64,000 nt of DNA from the NCBI GenBank assembly GCA_038043045.1, contig JBBTCX010000101.1:1-64000 (forward strand), given 5' to 3'. The DNA comes from JBBTCX01 sp038043045. Its GTDB lineage: Bacteria; Planctomycetota; Phycisphaerae; UBA1845. The position numbers and the translations under genes are program-made. The notes under the pieces are model-generated. The model did no database searches, was not told the DNA's origin, and saw only the letters and a program-made list of their open reading frames with translations. Shown piece after piece: positions 17,294-25,666 of the stretch (the first letter of the stretch is position 1; every line of letters starts with the position of its first letter).

Positions 17294-18808
17294 ATGTCCA
17301 CGACGCCTACTATCACTACGATCAACCGGCTCGGAGAGTTCGAGGGAAAATCCGTCACCCTGCGCGGCTGGGTTTACAACACCCGCCCCAGTGGCAAACT
17401 GGTCTTCCTCATTGTCCGCGACGGCACCGGCCTTTGCCAATGCGTCCTCGAACGAAACGACGCTACTGCGGCCTTCTTTGATGAAGCCAAGAAACTAACC
17501 CAAGAAACCGCCGTCCACATTAGCGGTACTGTATCCGCAGAAGCCCGATCCGTGGGCGGCTATGAGCTTCGCGTAACGGGCCTAACTGTCGTTCATATCG
17601 CCCAAGAGTATCCCATCACTCCAAAACCCCACGGTGTTGAGTACCTGATGAAGCACCGGCATTTGTGGTTTCGATCACAAAGGCAGTGGCACATCTTGCG
17701 CATCCGGGCCACGATCGTCGATCAAATCCGGCGCTTCTTCAACGACAACGGGTTCGTCCTGATCGACACTCCGATTTTTGCTCCAGCCGCCGGGGAAGGT
17801 TCGCAAACGCTTTTCAAGGTGGACTACTTCGGCGAACCGGTTTATCTCGCACAAACGGGGCAACTCTACGTCGAAGCGGGCTGTATGGCCCACGGCAAGG
17901 TGTATTGCTTCGGTCCCACCTTCCGCGCGGAAAAAAGCAAAACCCGCCGCCATCTCACCGAATTTTGGATGGTCGAGCCGGAGATCGCTTTCGCGAGTTT
18001 GGATGATGTCATCCAGTTGGCGGAGGATTTTGTCTGTTCCCTGGTCGAACGTGTACTCCGGGATCATTTGGATGATCTTATCGAAATCGGGCGTAATGTG
18101 GACGAACTGACCGGCATTAAAAGGCCGTTCTACCGACTCCCCTATACCGAAGCCGCCGAACTGCTGCGTAGCAGTCGGGCAAGAGAATTGCTTGAGAATG
18201 ACTTGACCGAGAAGCGTCAACGGGTCGTCGAGCTGGATGAACGGATCGCCGAGTTGGAAGCTACGGCAAAGGGAAGCGGAAAACAGTGGGAAAAAGACAA
18301 AGCCGCCGCCGAAGTTATCCATGCTCGGGAGGAACGCACCGAGATCGTGGAACAGATTGGAAACATCCCCCATCACATGGAGTTGGCGGCCAACTTTCAA
18401 TGGGGCGGCGACTTGGGCGGATCCGACGAAACGATTATCTCCCGTCTCCACGATCGTCCGGTGTTTGTCACCCACTATCCGAAACAGGTCAAGGCGTTTT
18501 ACATGCGACAAGACCGCTCGTATGACCGGGTGGTCGAGAATTTCGATTTGCTGGCCCCGCAAGGATTTGGCGAGATCATCGGCGGGTCCGCTCGCGAGGA
18601 AGACCTCGACCGACTCGTCCACCGCATGAACGAGGAACACCTGCCTCTCGAGGATTACGAATGGTACCTCGATCTTCGTCGCTACGGTACGGTTCCGCAC
18701 GGCGGGTTTGGTTTAGGTGTCGAGCGGACCGTCTGTTGGATTTGCAACCTCAAGCACATTCGCGAAGCCATCCCGTTCGCACGCATGATGGGCAAGTTTT
18801 ATCCGTAG
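17294..18808 (+). CDS. asnS: asparaginyl-tRNA synthetase with coiled-coil insertion
   Basis: Class II aminoacyl-tRNA synthetase charging tRNA-Asn. The start is MSTTPTITTINRL; the frame extends 12 codons upstream without support. The OB-fold anticodon-binding domain covers about 15-105 (VTLRGWVYNTRPSGKLVFLIVRDG). Motif 2 is at about 210-230 (FRAEKSKTRRHLTEF) and motif 3 at about 471-480 (GFGLGVERTV). The HLTEFWMVEPE context fits AsnRS, not AspRS. At 504 residues it is about 70 longer than typical bacterial AsnRS (about 430), because residues about 294-365 are an inserted charged, helical stretch (ELLENDLTEKRQRVVELDER and onward) just before the conserved FQWGGDLGG. The insertion's role is unknown. 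Confidence 0.93.
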   Translation: MSTTPTITTINRLGEFEGKSVTLRGWVYNTRPSGKLVFLIVRDGTGLCQCVLERNDATAAFFDEAKKLTQETAVHISGTVSAEARSVGGYELRVTGLTVVHIAQEYPITPKPHGVEYLMKHRHLWFRSQRQWHILRIRATIVDQIRRFFNDNGFVLIDTPIFAPAAGEGSQTLFKVDYFGEPVYLAQTGQLYVEAGCMAHGKVYCFGPTFRAEKSKTRRHLTEFWMVEPEIAFASLDDVIQLAEDFVCSLVERVLRDHLDDLIEIGRNVDELTGIKRPFYRLPYTEAAELLRSSRARELLENDLTEKRQRVVELDERIAELEATAKGSGKQWEKDKAAAEVIHAREERTEIVEQIGNIPHHMELAANFQWGGDLGGSDETIISRLHDRPVFVTHYPKQVKAFYMRQDRSYDRVVENFDLLAPQGFGEIIGGSAREEDLDRLVHRMNEEHLPLEDYEWYLDLRRYGTVPHGGFGLGVERTVCWICNLKHIREAIPFARMMGKFYP

Positions 18809-19103
18809 GGATGGGGCCCAGAGCCTCACAGAAACCGACGATTTTCCAACGTCGGTATTCGATCGAGGCCATTCCGCACATGGCGAGGATGGTTGTCGCG
18901 CCGACTAGAGCGGTGGTGGCGAGGATTTTTTCTTCGAATCGGCCGATGTTGCCGCGAACCAAGCAATAGATGCCGATTGCGCCGCAGAGAGCGATGGAAG
19001 CAATGAAGCATTTCAAGAGGAGGCGGCGAGTGTGGAAGGAAAAGGATTGGGATGGACCCGAAAGGGAGTCCCCCGACGATTGTTGGCTATCATTCGTAGT
19101 CAT
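18750..19103 (-). CDS. small two-helix membrane protein, possibly truncated
   Basis: A 117-residue protein with a polar N-terminus and two hydrophobic helices (LLLKCFIASIALCGAIGIYCLV and ILATTALVGATTILAMCGMAS). Its start overlaps the pcm stop as ATGA, which supports real translation. The last 25 or so residues run antisense over the end of asnS (59 bp overlap) and have a different, cysteine-containing character. My recollection of similar planctomycete proteins is of a second helix pair after this point, so a frameshift or shortened C-terminus is plausible. Function unknown. Confidence 0.55.
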   Translation of the reverse strand: MTTNDSQQSSGDSLSGPSQSFSFHTRRLLLKCFIASIALCGAIGIYCLVRGNIGRFEEKILATTALVGATTILAMCGMASIEYRRWKIVGFCEALGPIPTDKTCPSCVRTGWLRECA

Positions 19104-19777
19104 GATTCGTTTGTCCAGCCTTGTTGGCCTATGAGTTTGACGAAGCGGCAGGGAAGGAGAGGAGTTTCGATGGTTCGGCCTGATTTGCGGGTGGCGCGGA
19201 GGATGGTTTGTTCATCGGTGCCGCCGACGGGCATGATAAGGAGGCCGTCGGGGGCGAGTTGGTCGAGGAGCGGGCGGGGGATATGGGCGGCGGAAGCGGT
19301 GACGAGAATGCGGTCGTAGGGGGCGTGGTCCGGCCAACCGAGAGTGCCGTCGGCGACATGGTACGAGACGTTGTTGATGCCAAGGCTTGTCAGTAGATCA
19401 CGGGCGTTTTGTTGCAGGTCGGGGATGCGTTCGACGGAGTACACGTGTGCGGAAAGTTTGGCGAGGATGGCGGTTTGGTAACCCGTGCCGGTGCCGATTT
19501 CAAGGACGCGGGAGGTGGGTTGCAGGTCTAGTTGTTCGGTCATGTAAGCGACGATGTAAGGTTGGCTGATGGTTTGACCCTGGCCTATGGGTAAAGCCTG
19601 GTCGTCGTAGGCGTGGGGGCGAAGTTCAGGGGGGAGGAAGCGATCGCGGGGGATTTCTTTCATGGTTTGTAGGATGCGCGGTTCGAGGATGCCGCGGTTG
19701 CGGATTTGCAGATCGATCATCTTGTTGCAGCGTTCGGTGAAGGGGTCGGGATTGAAGTGAGTGATCATGGTTGGCAC
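19100..19777 (-). CDS. pcm: protein-L-isoaspartate O-methyltransferase
   Basis: SAM-dependent repair enzyme that methylates isoaspartyl residues in damaged proteins. Across 225 residues it shows the family N-terminus (RILQTMKEIPRDRFLP), the substrate segment DDQALPIGQGQTISQPYIVAYM, and the SAM-binding motif RVLEIGTGTGYQTAILAKL. The C-terminal DQLAPDGLLIMPVGG is also typical. Start at 19777 or, three codons later, MITHFN. It is translationally coupled to the small membrane protein downstream. Confidence 0.93.
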   Translation of the reverse strand: MPTMITHFNPDPFTERCNKMIDLQIRNRGILEPRILQTMKEIPRDRFLPPELRPHAYDDQALPIGQGQTISQPYIVAYMTEQLDLQPTSRVLEIGTGTGYQTAILAKLSAHVYSVERIPDLQQNARDLLTSLGINNVSYHVADGTLGWPDHAPYDRILVTASAAHIPRPLLDQLAPDGLLIMPVGGTDEQTILRATRKSGRTIETPLLPCRFVKLIGQQGWTNES

Positions 19778-19915
19778 TCGGTGTAGCTGATCGACCGCTC
19801 CATGTCTGTCGCGTCACTGAGCGGCGGGTAGCATCCGCACTACAATGGGATCGTAGCCGAGGCGGGTGAGGTTGGCCACGGTTGGCGTTTTGCAAGATGT
19901 ACGTATTATCAAGCC

Positions 19916-20701
19916 GTGGGTGTCATTACTTTAACGACGGATTTTGGGTTGCGGGATTGGTACGTGGGGGCCATGAAGGGGGCGATATTGGGAGTTGCGC
20001 CCAAGGCGATGGTGGTGGATATCACGCATGAGATCGGCCCGTATGACGTGGTGCATGGGGCGTTTGTGTTGCGTCAGGTGGTGGCATCGTTTCCAGTGGG
20101 GACGATTCACGTGGTGGTGGTTGATCCGGGGGTGGGGTCGAGTCGGCGGATCTTGTTGGGGCAATATGCGGGGCAGTATGTGATTGCGCCGGACAATGGA
20201 TTGCTGACGTTTTTGCATCGGGATGTGGCTGTTGCGGAAATGGTTGTGGTAGAGAATCGGCGATATTTTTCTGAGATGGCGTCGACGACGTTTCATGGTC
20301 GGGATGTGATGGGGCCTGTGGCGGGGCATTTGCACAATGGGGTGCGGGCGAAAGAGTTTGGTCGGTTGACGGATCGGATGGAGATGTTGGCGGTATTGCA
20401 TCGGGCGGAGGTGGTGGGAGGAGAGATTCGTGGTGAGGTGTTGTACGTGGATCGGTTTGGGACGTTGGTGACGAATATCGGTCTGGAGCAGTTGGCTGCG
20501 CCGCGGGTGGTTGAGCGAGAGGCGAAGGTGTTTGTCGGAGATGTCGCGGTGGGAGGGATTCGAGCGGCGTATCATGAAGCGGCGATTGGTGAGCCGATTG
20601 CGTTGGTGGGGAGTGCGGGATATTTGGAGATCGCGGTGAATCAGGGACGGGCGGTGGACCGATTCGAAGGAAAGCCCACCATTCGGGTATCTTTTGCGTA
20701 A
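19916..20701 (+). CDS. SAM hydroxide adenosyltransferase (DUF62 family)
   Basis: Enzyme of the family that hydrolyses S-adenosylmethionine to adenosine and methionine; the same fold includes fluorinases and chlorinases. It starts at GTG with the typical MGVITLTTDFGLRDWYVGAMKG. Further family segments are VVDITHEIGPYDV, VVVDPGVGSSRR, YVIAPDNGLLT and the C-terminal VGSAGYLEIAVNQG. At 261 residues the length is normal. Residues cannot settle hydrolase against halogenase, but the hydrolase role is the usual one. It is divergent from pcm across 138 bp. Confidence 0.87.
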   Translation: MGVITLTTDFGLRDWYVGAMKGAILGVAPKAMVVDITHEIGPYDVVHGAFVLRQVVASFPVGTIHVVVVDPGVGSSRRILLGQYAGQYVIAPDNGLLTFLHRDVAVAEMVVVENRRYFSEMASTTFHGRDVMGPVAGHLHNGVRAKEFGRLTDRMEMLAVLHRAEVVGGEIRGEVLYVDRFGTLVTNIGLEQLAAPRVVEREAKVFVGDVAVGGIRAAYHEAAIGEPIALVGSAGYLEIAVNQGRAVDRFEGKPTIRVSFA

Positions 20702-20855
20702 CTTTGAAAGCGGATTCGCCGTGCGACAAGCGAAGTCGGTGGGTCACGCGCCCGGTAATGTTTTTTATGAAATCGCTGCTCGTTTCTACAGTGTGCACGG
20801 AAAGTCGTCGATAGGTTTTTCAGAAGCGGTCAGGGTGAATGTAGACACCAAGACA

Positions 20856-20879
20856 CAAGCCATGGGCGCCAATGGCTTG
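20856..20879 (+). other. perfect 8-bp inverted repeat upstream of the 95-residue gene
   Basis: CAAGCCAT and ATGGCTTG flank GGGCGCCA. Its right end overlaps the candidate -35 box of the next gene, so it may be an operator. It could also end the preceding transcript, but no T-run follows. Confidence 0.4.
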
Positions 20880-20904
20880 AACGTATAGACCGCGGTCGAA
20901 TAAT
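20877..20904 (+). promoter_or_regulatory. candidate sigma-70-type promoter for the 95-residue protein
   Basis: TTGAAC and AATAAT are 16 bp apart and lie about 35 bp ahead of the start codon, which itself has a strong AAGGAG. The expected transcript has a leader of about 29 nt. Confidence 0.5.
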
Positions 20905-20939
20905 CAGTGCTTCCTAACACACAGAAGGAGAGATTCCCA

Positions 20940-21227
20940 ATGACGACTGCTACACAGTGCAGAACGAGCTTTGAGAGTGCGAACAGCGCGACGATTGGCA
21001 CGCGAATTCCGTTCGAAGGTATCCAGGATCCGGGTTGCTACATTTGCAACTGGAGCGGTCACCTTCTCCGCGTTCCCGAAGATGGCGTGGCTCCGGGCCG
21101 TTCGCCGTTGCTGACCATCGTTGGTCAGGATCCGTTGTTCGTGACGAAGATCAGCGACAATCCGTACATGACGCTGACCAAGGCGAAGGTTGTCGCCAGC
21201 AATTACGACCTGAACGTGAACTTCTAA
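20940..21227 (+). CDS. conserved-looking 95-residue protein, monocistronic
   Basis: Small soluble protein of unknown function. AAGGAG sits 10 nt before the ATG; an 11-codon upstream extension is unlikely. It contains CYICNWSGHLLRVPEDG, with a paired CxxC, then APGRSPLLTIVGQDPLFVTKI and a hydrophobic-polar C-terminus ending NYDLNVNF. There is no signal peptide or membrane helix. The candidate promoter, strong ribosome site and good terminator suggest a well-expressed independent unit just ahead of the flagellar cluster. The CxxC and compact fold could suggest a metal or redox site, but a single CxxC proves nothing. Confidence 0.75.
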   Translation: MTTATQCRTSFESANSATIGTRIPFEGIQDPGCYICNWSGHLLRVPEDGVAPGRSPLLTIVGQDPLFVTKISDNPYMTLTKAKVVASNYDLNVNF

Positions 21228-21261
21228 TTCACGCTTAGGAAGTCTCGCGAATCGACTGCAG

Positions 21262-21300
21262 GCGGCGGAGCGCAACATGTGCTCTGCCGCTTGTGTTTTA
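21262..21300 (+). terminator. intrinsic terminator after the 95-residue gene
   Basis: GCGGCGGAGC and GCTCTGCCGC form a 10-bp stem with one G-U pair and a 9-nt loop, followed by TTGTGTTTTA. Confidence 0.75.
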
Positions 21301-21650
21301 ATGGGGGGAACCTTGGTTTCGTGGGATTCGAGGAGAATATTTTTGCGTGTCGGGTTTCGGCGCGGCGTGCGTTTCAATGCTGGTGGATGAGAAGTGGATC
21401 GAGACCGAGGGGTGGAGAGAGAGTGCGAATGGAGAGGGAAAGCGGAATGGTAGTGCTGAAAATGATGTCGCCCGTCGCACGACGTGGCCCCGTGAAGCGC
21501 ACCGCGCAAGGGTTGCGTATTTTCAGGTGACAGTGAAGACATTCCTGCTCAACTGCCGACATTCACCCATACCGCAAGCGGAGCGAGCGGTTGGTCAAAG
21601 GACGGCTCAGGATGGGCAAAGGCATTCAACCTTTCACGCGCAAGGAGCGC
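21301..21650 (+). other. intergenic region before the flagellar cluster
   Basis: About 350 bp with no gene I can support. Open frames on both strands are short, arginine- or serine-rich and unrelated to anything recognised. The promoter for the TPR gene should lie here. The only sigma-54-like match (GG-N10-GC at 21593-21606) is weak. Confidence 0.4.
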
Positions 21651-24293
21651 ATGTCCGGCAAATGGCAGGTGCCGGTTTTTGCGCTTTCGGTGATCGTGCT
21701 CGCGGCGGCGTTGGTGGACGCGCGGCGAAGAATCCCATCAGATCGCGCGGAACAGTCAGAAAACCAAGTTCGCGAACTTGAGAGCTTGGTATCCGGCGGA
21801 CAATTTGGTCGGGCCATTGATCTTGCGGAACGACTTGTTCTGGTTGCGTCGACCGAGAAGAAAGCCATTCCCGGCGCGGTTTACCTTTCTTTAGCGCGAG
21901 CCCTTTTTGGACGTTGTGAGTCTGTTGGAAAACGGACAGAGGCGTTCGGTCGAGAAATCGTGGAGACGTTTGAACGGGCGCGTGTCGGTGGTTGCACACT
22001 CACTTCCGAAGATATGGCTCACATCGGTCGGGCCTATGAATGGCAAAATCGTTGGGCGGATGCGGTTTCCCGATTGGGGGAGGCATTGCAACAGGGACAT
22101 CCGAATTGCGAGGAACTTTCCCGTCACCAATTTGAGCTGCAAAAACGACATCTTGGGGGGTCAACCCAGGAGCTTCACGAGGTTCTGGACCGGTTGTTGG
22201 GTGCCTGTGGAGAAGAGGCGCATGGGCAACGACTCTGGGTACTGGAAAAAAAAGTCGCCCTTTATCAAGAGGCGGGTGAACTCGGGCTAGCGCAGAATAT
22301 TCTTTTGGAGCAGGCGTCATTTTTTTCCCCAACGGTGGTGGTCGACGAGTTCGAAGTCGTTCGGGCGACTGTGTTGTTGGGGTTGGAGCAGTTTGAGGAG
22401 GCGGAGCAAATCCTCCGTGGGGTTCGCAATCGAATTGATCCCGAAAAAGAGCTTCATGCGAAGACCGGTTGGCTTCTGGGGCGGGTGTTGATTTCGCAAG
22501 GGGGGTCGCAACGAGCGGAAGAGGCCATGTCGTTTTTCCGCGATGTGCTGACCGTTCATCCGATTGGGGCGTATGCAGTGGCAAGTCTATTCGGTCGTGG
22601 CGACGCGCTGGCGGCGTTGGATCGTCATTCGGAAGCGATCGAGACTTATACAAACGCCGTTCATGAGCTTGAAGCGGAAGATGAGTATTCGGCGGAGTCG
22701 TCGGTGGTCGATCGGTCCCTGATTTGGACGACCCTTGGAGCGCATGCGGAATCTCGACGGGCGGTCGGCCAGCTCAAAGAAGCGGTTTCTTATGCTCAGT
22801 TGGCCGCCACACTTTCGGGTCCGCAACACGAGTCCGCGCATTCGGCGCTGGTGAGGCAGGTTGCGCAGCTGCAATGGCAGTTGGCCGAAGAACTGCAACG
22901 GAAACTCCTAGTATCCAGCGGTGCCGGATCGCTCATGGTCGGTCCGTCTCTTGAAGAAATTCGAACGTTGTACACTTCGGCGGCGTCGCATTTCCTTCAG
23001 GCGGCGGAGTCGGAGGAAGGGCTGGAAGAGGGGTCGTCCGACCCAAACTGGAAGGCCGCCAAACTATCGGCCAAGGCCGCGAAAATTTCTGAATCTCAGG
23101 GCACGGAAAGCGCCGCGGCTATTTTGTCTGAAGTGACCCAAGCTCAAGTTCGACTTGCGGAGCGGTTGCAAGGGCAACTGGTTGGTTCAGCAAAGTCAAC
23201 TCACGATGGGGGCGCGCCATCCAAGAGTGAAGTTGCATCCCTTTTTTCCGAAGCGGCGGAAACGCAGTTGCGGCTTTCTCGCATCGCCGGTTTAGAAGAG
23301 CAACGAACTGCGGACGCGGCGTGGCGTGCGGCGGAACTCTTCGCCAAAGCCGGACAACCGGATCGGGCGGTCGATCTTTTTCGAGAGTTTGCCGTGGAGC
23401 GACCGTCGGACTCGCGGGTTCCCAAGTCCTATTTTACGGTGGGTGATCTTCGTCGCAGTTCGGGTCGGTTGCGCGAGGCGATTGAGGCTTATCAGGATTG
23501 CTATCGTCGGTTTCCCAAGACTCTGGAAGGGGCGAGAGCGTTGGTTCCGTTGGCGGAGACATATCTTGCCCTTGGTCACGATCAAATGGATTTGGCCGAG
23601 TCGACGTTAAGGCTGGTCGTGGAGGATTCGGACATTTTTACGCCGCAGGCGCCGGAGTTTGTTACGGCGCTTTATCGGTTGGGGCAAGTTCGACATCGGC
23701 GGGGAGCGTTTGAGCGAGCGATCGAGGTTTTCGAGGAAGCGCTCGCACGAGCGCCGGAACATGCGGAGGCGGGACGGTCATCGTATTTGCTGGCGGATTG
23801 TTATCGGCAGAGCGGGCGGATTCTGCGGAAGGATGCTGAGGACGGTTCTTCTCTCGAAGATTTGCAACGAATTCGTGAGGAATCAAACCAGCGATTGCGC
23901 CGGGCACAAGACTTATTCCATCGGTGGATTGAAGGTCACGAAGTCGCGGGTGGATCGAATCGCGGGCGAGAAGAGGACACGTTGCTTCGGCTGGCTCGAT
24001 TGTACGAGGCCGATTGCTTGTTTGAGTTGCGGGATTTTCGTGCGGCCTTGAACCGGTATGAGTCGATCATTCGCGCGTATGGCAAGGCGCCGGCGGCGTT
24101 GGCGGCAGCGGTGCAGGTGATTCACTGTCGCGTGTTTCTCGGGGAGGCGGACGAAGCAAGGACTGTGTGGAATCAGGCGGTGGCGTTGCTGGACTCGATG
24201 CCCGCCGTGGCCTTTGAGGCGGGCGTGAGCCCGCGGAGCCGTTCGGAATGGCAAGAGTACCTGAAGTGGTTGGGCGAATCGGAGATGTTTTAG
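21651..24293 (+). CDS. large membrane-anchored TPR protein heading the flagellar cluster
   Basis: About 880 residues. The ATG with AAGGAG 6 nt upstream (MSGKWQVPVFALSVIVLAAAL) gives an N-terminal membrane anchor. The rest is mainly helical with many TPR-like pairs, clearest in the C-terminal third (REAIEAYQDCYRRFPKTLE, GAFERAIEVFEEALARAPEHAEA, FRAALNRYESIIRAYGKAPAAL). Two internal stretches around 450-570 resemble each other (SLEEIRTLYTSAASHFLQAA, SKSEVASLFSEAAETQLRLS), suggesting an internal duplication. It precedes the FlgN-like gene by 9 bp and so belongs to the flagellar transcript. A scaffold or assembly role is inference; no flagellar homologue is recognised. Confidence 0.75.
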   Translation: MSGKWQVPVFALSVIVLAAALVDARRRIPSDRAEQSENQVRELESLVSGGQFGRAIDLAERLVLVASTEKKAIPGAVYLSLARALFGRCESVGKRTEAFGREIVETFERARVGGCTLTSEDMAHIGRAYEWQNRWADAVSRLGEALQQGHPNCEELSRHQFELQKRHLGGSTQELHEVLDRLLGACGEEAHGQRLWVLEKKVALYQEAGELGLAQNILLEQASFFSPTVVVDEFEVVRATVLLGLEQFEEAEQILRGVRNRIDPEKELHAKTGWLLGRVLISQGGSQRAEEAMSFFRDVLTVHPIGAYAVASLFGRGDALAALDRHSEAIETYTNAVHELEAEDEYSAESSVVDRSLIWTTLGAHAESRRAVGQLKEAVSYAQLAATLSGPQHESAHSALVRQVAQLQWQLAEELQRKLLVSSGAGSLMVGPSLEEIRTLYTSAASHFLQAAESEEGLEEGSSDPNWKAAKLSAKAAKISESQGTESAAAILSEVTQAQVRLAERLQGQLVGSAKSTHDGGAPSKSEVASLFSEAAETQLRLSRIAGLEEQRTADAAWRAAELFAKAGQPDRAVDLFREFAVERPSDSRVPKSYFTVGDLRRSSGRLREAIEAYQDCYRRFPKTLEGARALVPLAETYLALGHDQMDLAESTLRLVVEDSDIFTPQAPEFVTALYRLGQVRHRRGAFERAIEVFEEALARAPEHAEAGRSSYLLADCYRQSGRILRKDAEDGSSLEDLQRIREESNQRLRRAQDLFHRWIEGHEVAGGSNRGREEDTLLRLARLYEADCLFELRDFRAALNRYESIIRAYGKAPAALAAAVQVIHCRVFLGEADEARTVWNQAVALLDSMPAVAFEAGVSPRSRSEWQEYLKWLGESEMF

Positions 24294-24302
24294 GGGTCTG
24301 CT

Positions 24303-24794
24303 ATGAGTAATTCCTCCGCTGTTTTGATGGAGAATAGTGCCACATCGCGTCACGATGAAGCGATGTCGTTGTTGCGGGAGCAAGATTCCTTATATGCCCG
24401 GTTGGAGGGATTGGCCACACGGCAGCGGTTGTTGGTGCATCGGGCGGAGACCCATCCACTTCTTCAAGTTTTGGCGGAACGTCAACGATTATCGGCGGAG
24501 CTGATGCAGATCACGTCGAGGTTGGAACCGGTTCGAAGTCGATGGTCGAGTTTCCGAGAAGGCTTTCGATTGGATCAGCGTGAAGAGGCCGATCAACTGC
24601 TTTCGAAGACGGGAGAGCGGTTGCGGCGTGTTCTTGAAGGCGATGAGCAAGATGCGAGGCTTCTGATGATTCGTCGAAAGGCGGTCGCGCAGGAGCTTCA
24701 CGCGAGTCATACCTCGGGCGAGGCGCTGAGGGCGTATCAGTCGCCGGTGGAGCCGTCGGCGCGCCTCGACGGTTGGGATGAGGAGCGAGCATGA
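24303..24794 (+). CDS. FlgN-like flagellar export chaperone (tentative)
   Basis: A 163-residue, all-helical protein with the heptad pattern and length of FlgN/FliT chaperones: LLREQDSLYARLEGLATRQRLLV, LLQVLAERQRLSAELMQI, RLEPVRSRW. These chaperones keep hook-filament junction proteins FlgK and FlgL export-competent, but those substrates are not encoded here. The stop overlaps the start of the histidine kinase as ATGA. Sequence similarity in this family is weak, so the call rests on pattern plus context. Confidence 0.5.
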   Translation: MSNSSAVLMENSATSRHDEAMSLLREQDSLYARLEGLATRQRLLVHRAETHPLLQVLAERQRLSAELMQITSRLEPVRSRWSSFREGFRLDQREEADQLLSKTGERLRRVLEGDEQDARLLMIRRKAVAQELHASHTSGEALRAYQSPVEPSARLDGWDEERA

Positions 24795-25666
24795 TGGCGA
24801 CACTCACGGCTTTATTGGATCCCGGCGAATTCACGTCGGTCCTGCAGAATTACAACGACGTGACCGAGCGATTGATGCGCTCGCATGAGTTGCTGAGTCA
24901 CGAAGTGTGTCGATTGCGAGAGGAGTTGCAGGAGAAAAATAAGGAATTGCAGCGGCAGGAGCGATTGGCGGCATTGGGGGAAATGGCCGCGGGGGTTGCC
25001 CATGAGATTCGTAATCCGCTGGGGGGAATTGGGCTTTATGGTTCGCTGTTGGAACGGGACTTAGGGGATCGACCGGTGCAGCTTGACTTGGTGCGTCGGA
25101 TGCAGCGCGGGGTGCGGACGTTGGAGAGTGTGGTGGGAGATATTCTGGCGTTTGCGGGAGAGAGTGAACCGCATTTGGAGCGAGTGCTGCTCTCTGACAT
25201 TCTGGATGGGGCGGTGAGTCAGGCGGAGTCGCGAGCCGTGGGGAGCGGAGTCGTGCTGGATGTGGCGGAGAGTCTCCGCGTGTTTTCGCTTTTCTGCGAT
25301 CCCTGGCAAATCGAACGGGCGATTTTGAACCTGCTCTTGAATGCAATTGATGCCTCGAATGGTGGGGGGCATGTTTGGATTCGGGATGAAGGGCGAGAGT
25401 TTCACCAAGGGGCCCTTGTTCATGGGATTGCCGTGGAGGACGAAGGGTCCGGGATTGATCCGACACTCTTAGATCGCGTATTCAATCCGTTCTTCACGAC
25501 GAAACACACCGGAACAGGACTGGGGTTGGCGATCGTGCATCGGATCGCCGCTTCGCACGGAGGAAGCGCGCGGGCCGAGAATCGAGCGGGCGGCGGGGCA
25601 AAGTTTACACTCTTGCTTCCGATTGCAGGCAGGGATGAAAAAACGATCCAAGGAGGTGACAGGTAG
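24791..25666 (+). CDS. sensor histidine kinase, FlrB-like
   Basis: A 291-residue cytosolic kinase with no membrane segment. The N-terminal 60 residues are a coiled coil (SHEVCRLREELQEKNKELQRQE). The HisKA phospho-acceptor is H71 in AHEIRNPLGG. The HATPase domain shows the N box (ILNLLLNAIDAS), G1 (VEDEGSGI), the F box (FNPFFTTK) and G2 (GTGLGLAIVHRI). The lack of a sensory domain and the position beside a sigma-54 activator and flgB resemble FlrB/FlgS of class-III-type flagellar cascades. It very probably phosphorylates the regulator encoded next. Confidence 0.87.
   Translation: MMATLTALLDPGEFTSVLQNYNDVTERLMRSHELLSHEVCRLREELQEKNKELQRQERLAALGEMAAGVAHEIRNPLGGIGLYGSLLERDLGDRPVQLDLVRRMQRGVRTLESVVGDILAFAGESEPHLERVLLSDILDGAVSQAESRAVGSGVVLDVAESLRVFSLFCDPWQIERAILNLLLNAIDASNGGGHVWIRDEGREFHQGALVHGIAVEDEGSGIDPTLLDRVFNPFFTTKHTGTGLGLAIVHRIAASHGGSARAENRAGGGAKFTLLLPIAGRDEKTIQGGDR

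Noticed and set aside
17675..18700. A 341-codon antisense frame across asnS
   Set aside because: It mirrors a highly conserved synthetase and shows no motif of its own; a typical shadow in GC-biased DNA.
19931..20798. Long minus-strand frames opposite the SAM hydroxide adenosyltransferase
   Set aside because: His/Arg- or Pro/Ser-rich shadows caused by the G/T-rich coding strand; the plus-strand protein is unambiguous.
21593..21606. Possible sigma-54 site (GG-N10-GC) before the TPR gene
   Set aside because: Only the GG and GC dinucleotides fit; the surrounding TGGCAC and TTGC positions do not. Expected by chance.
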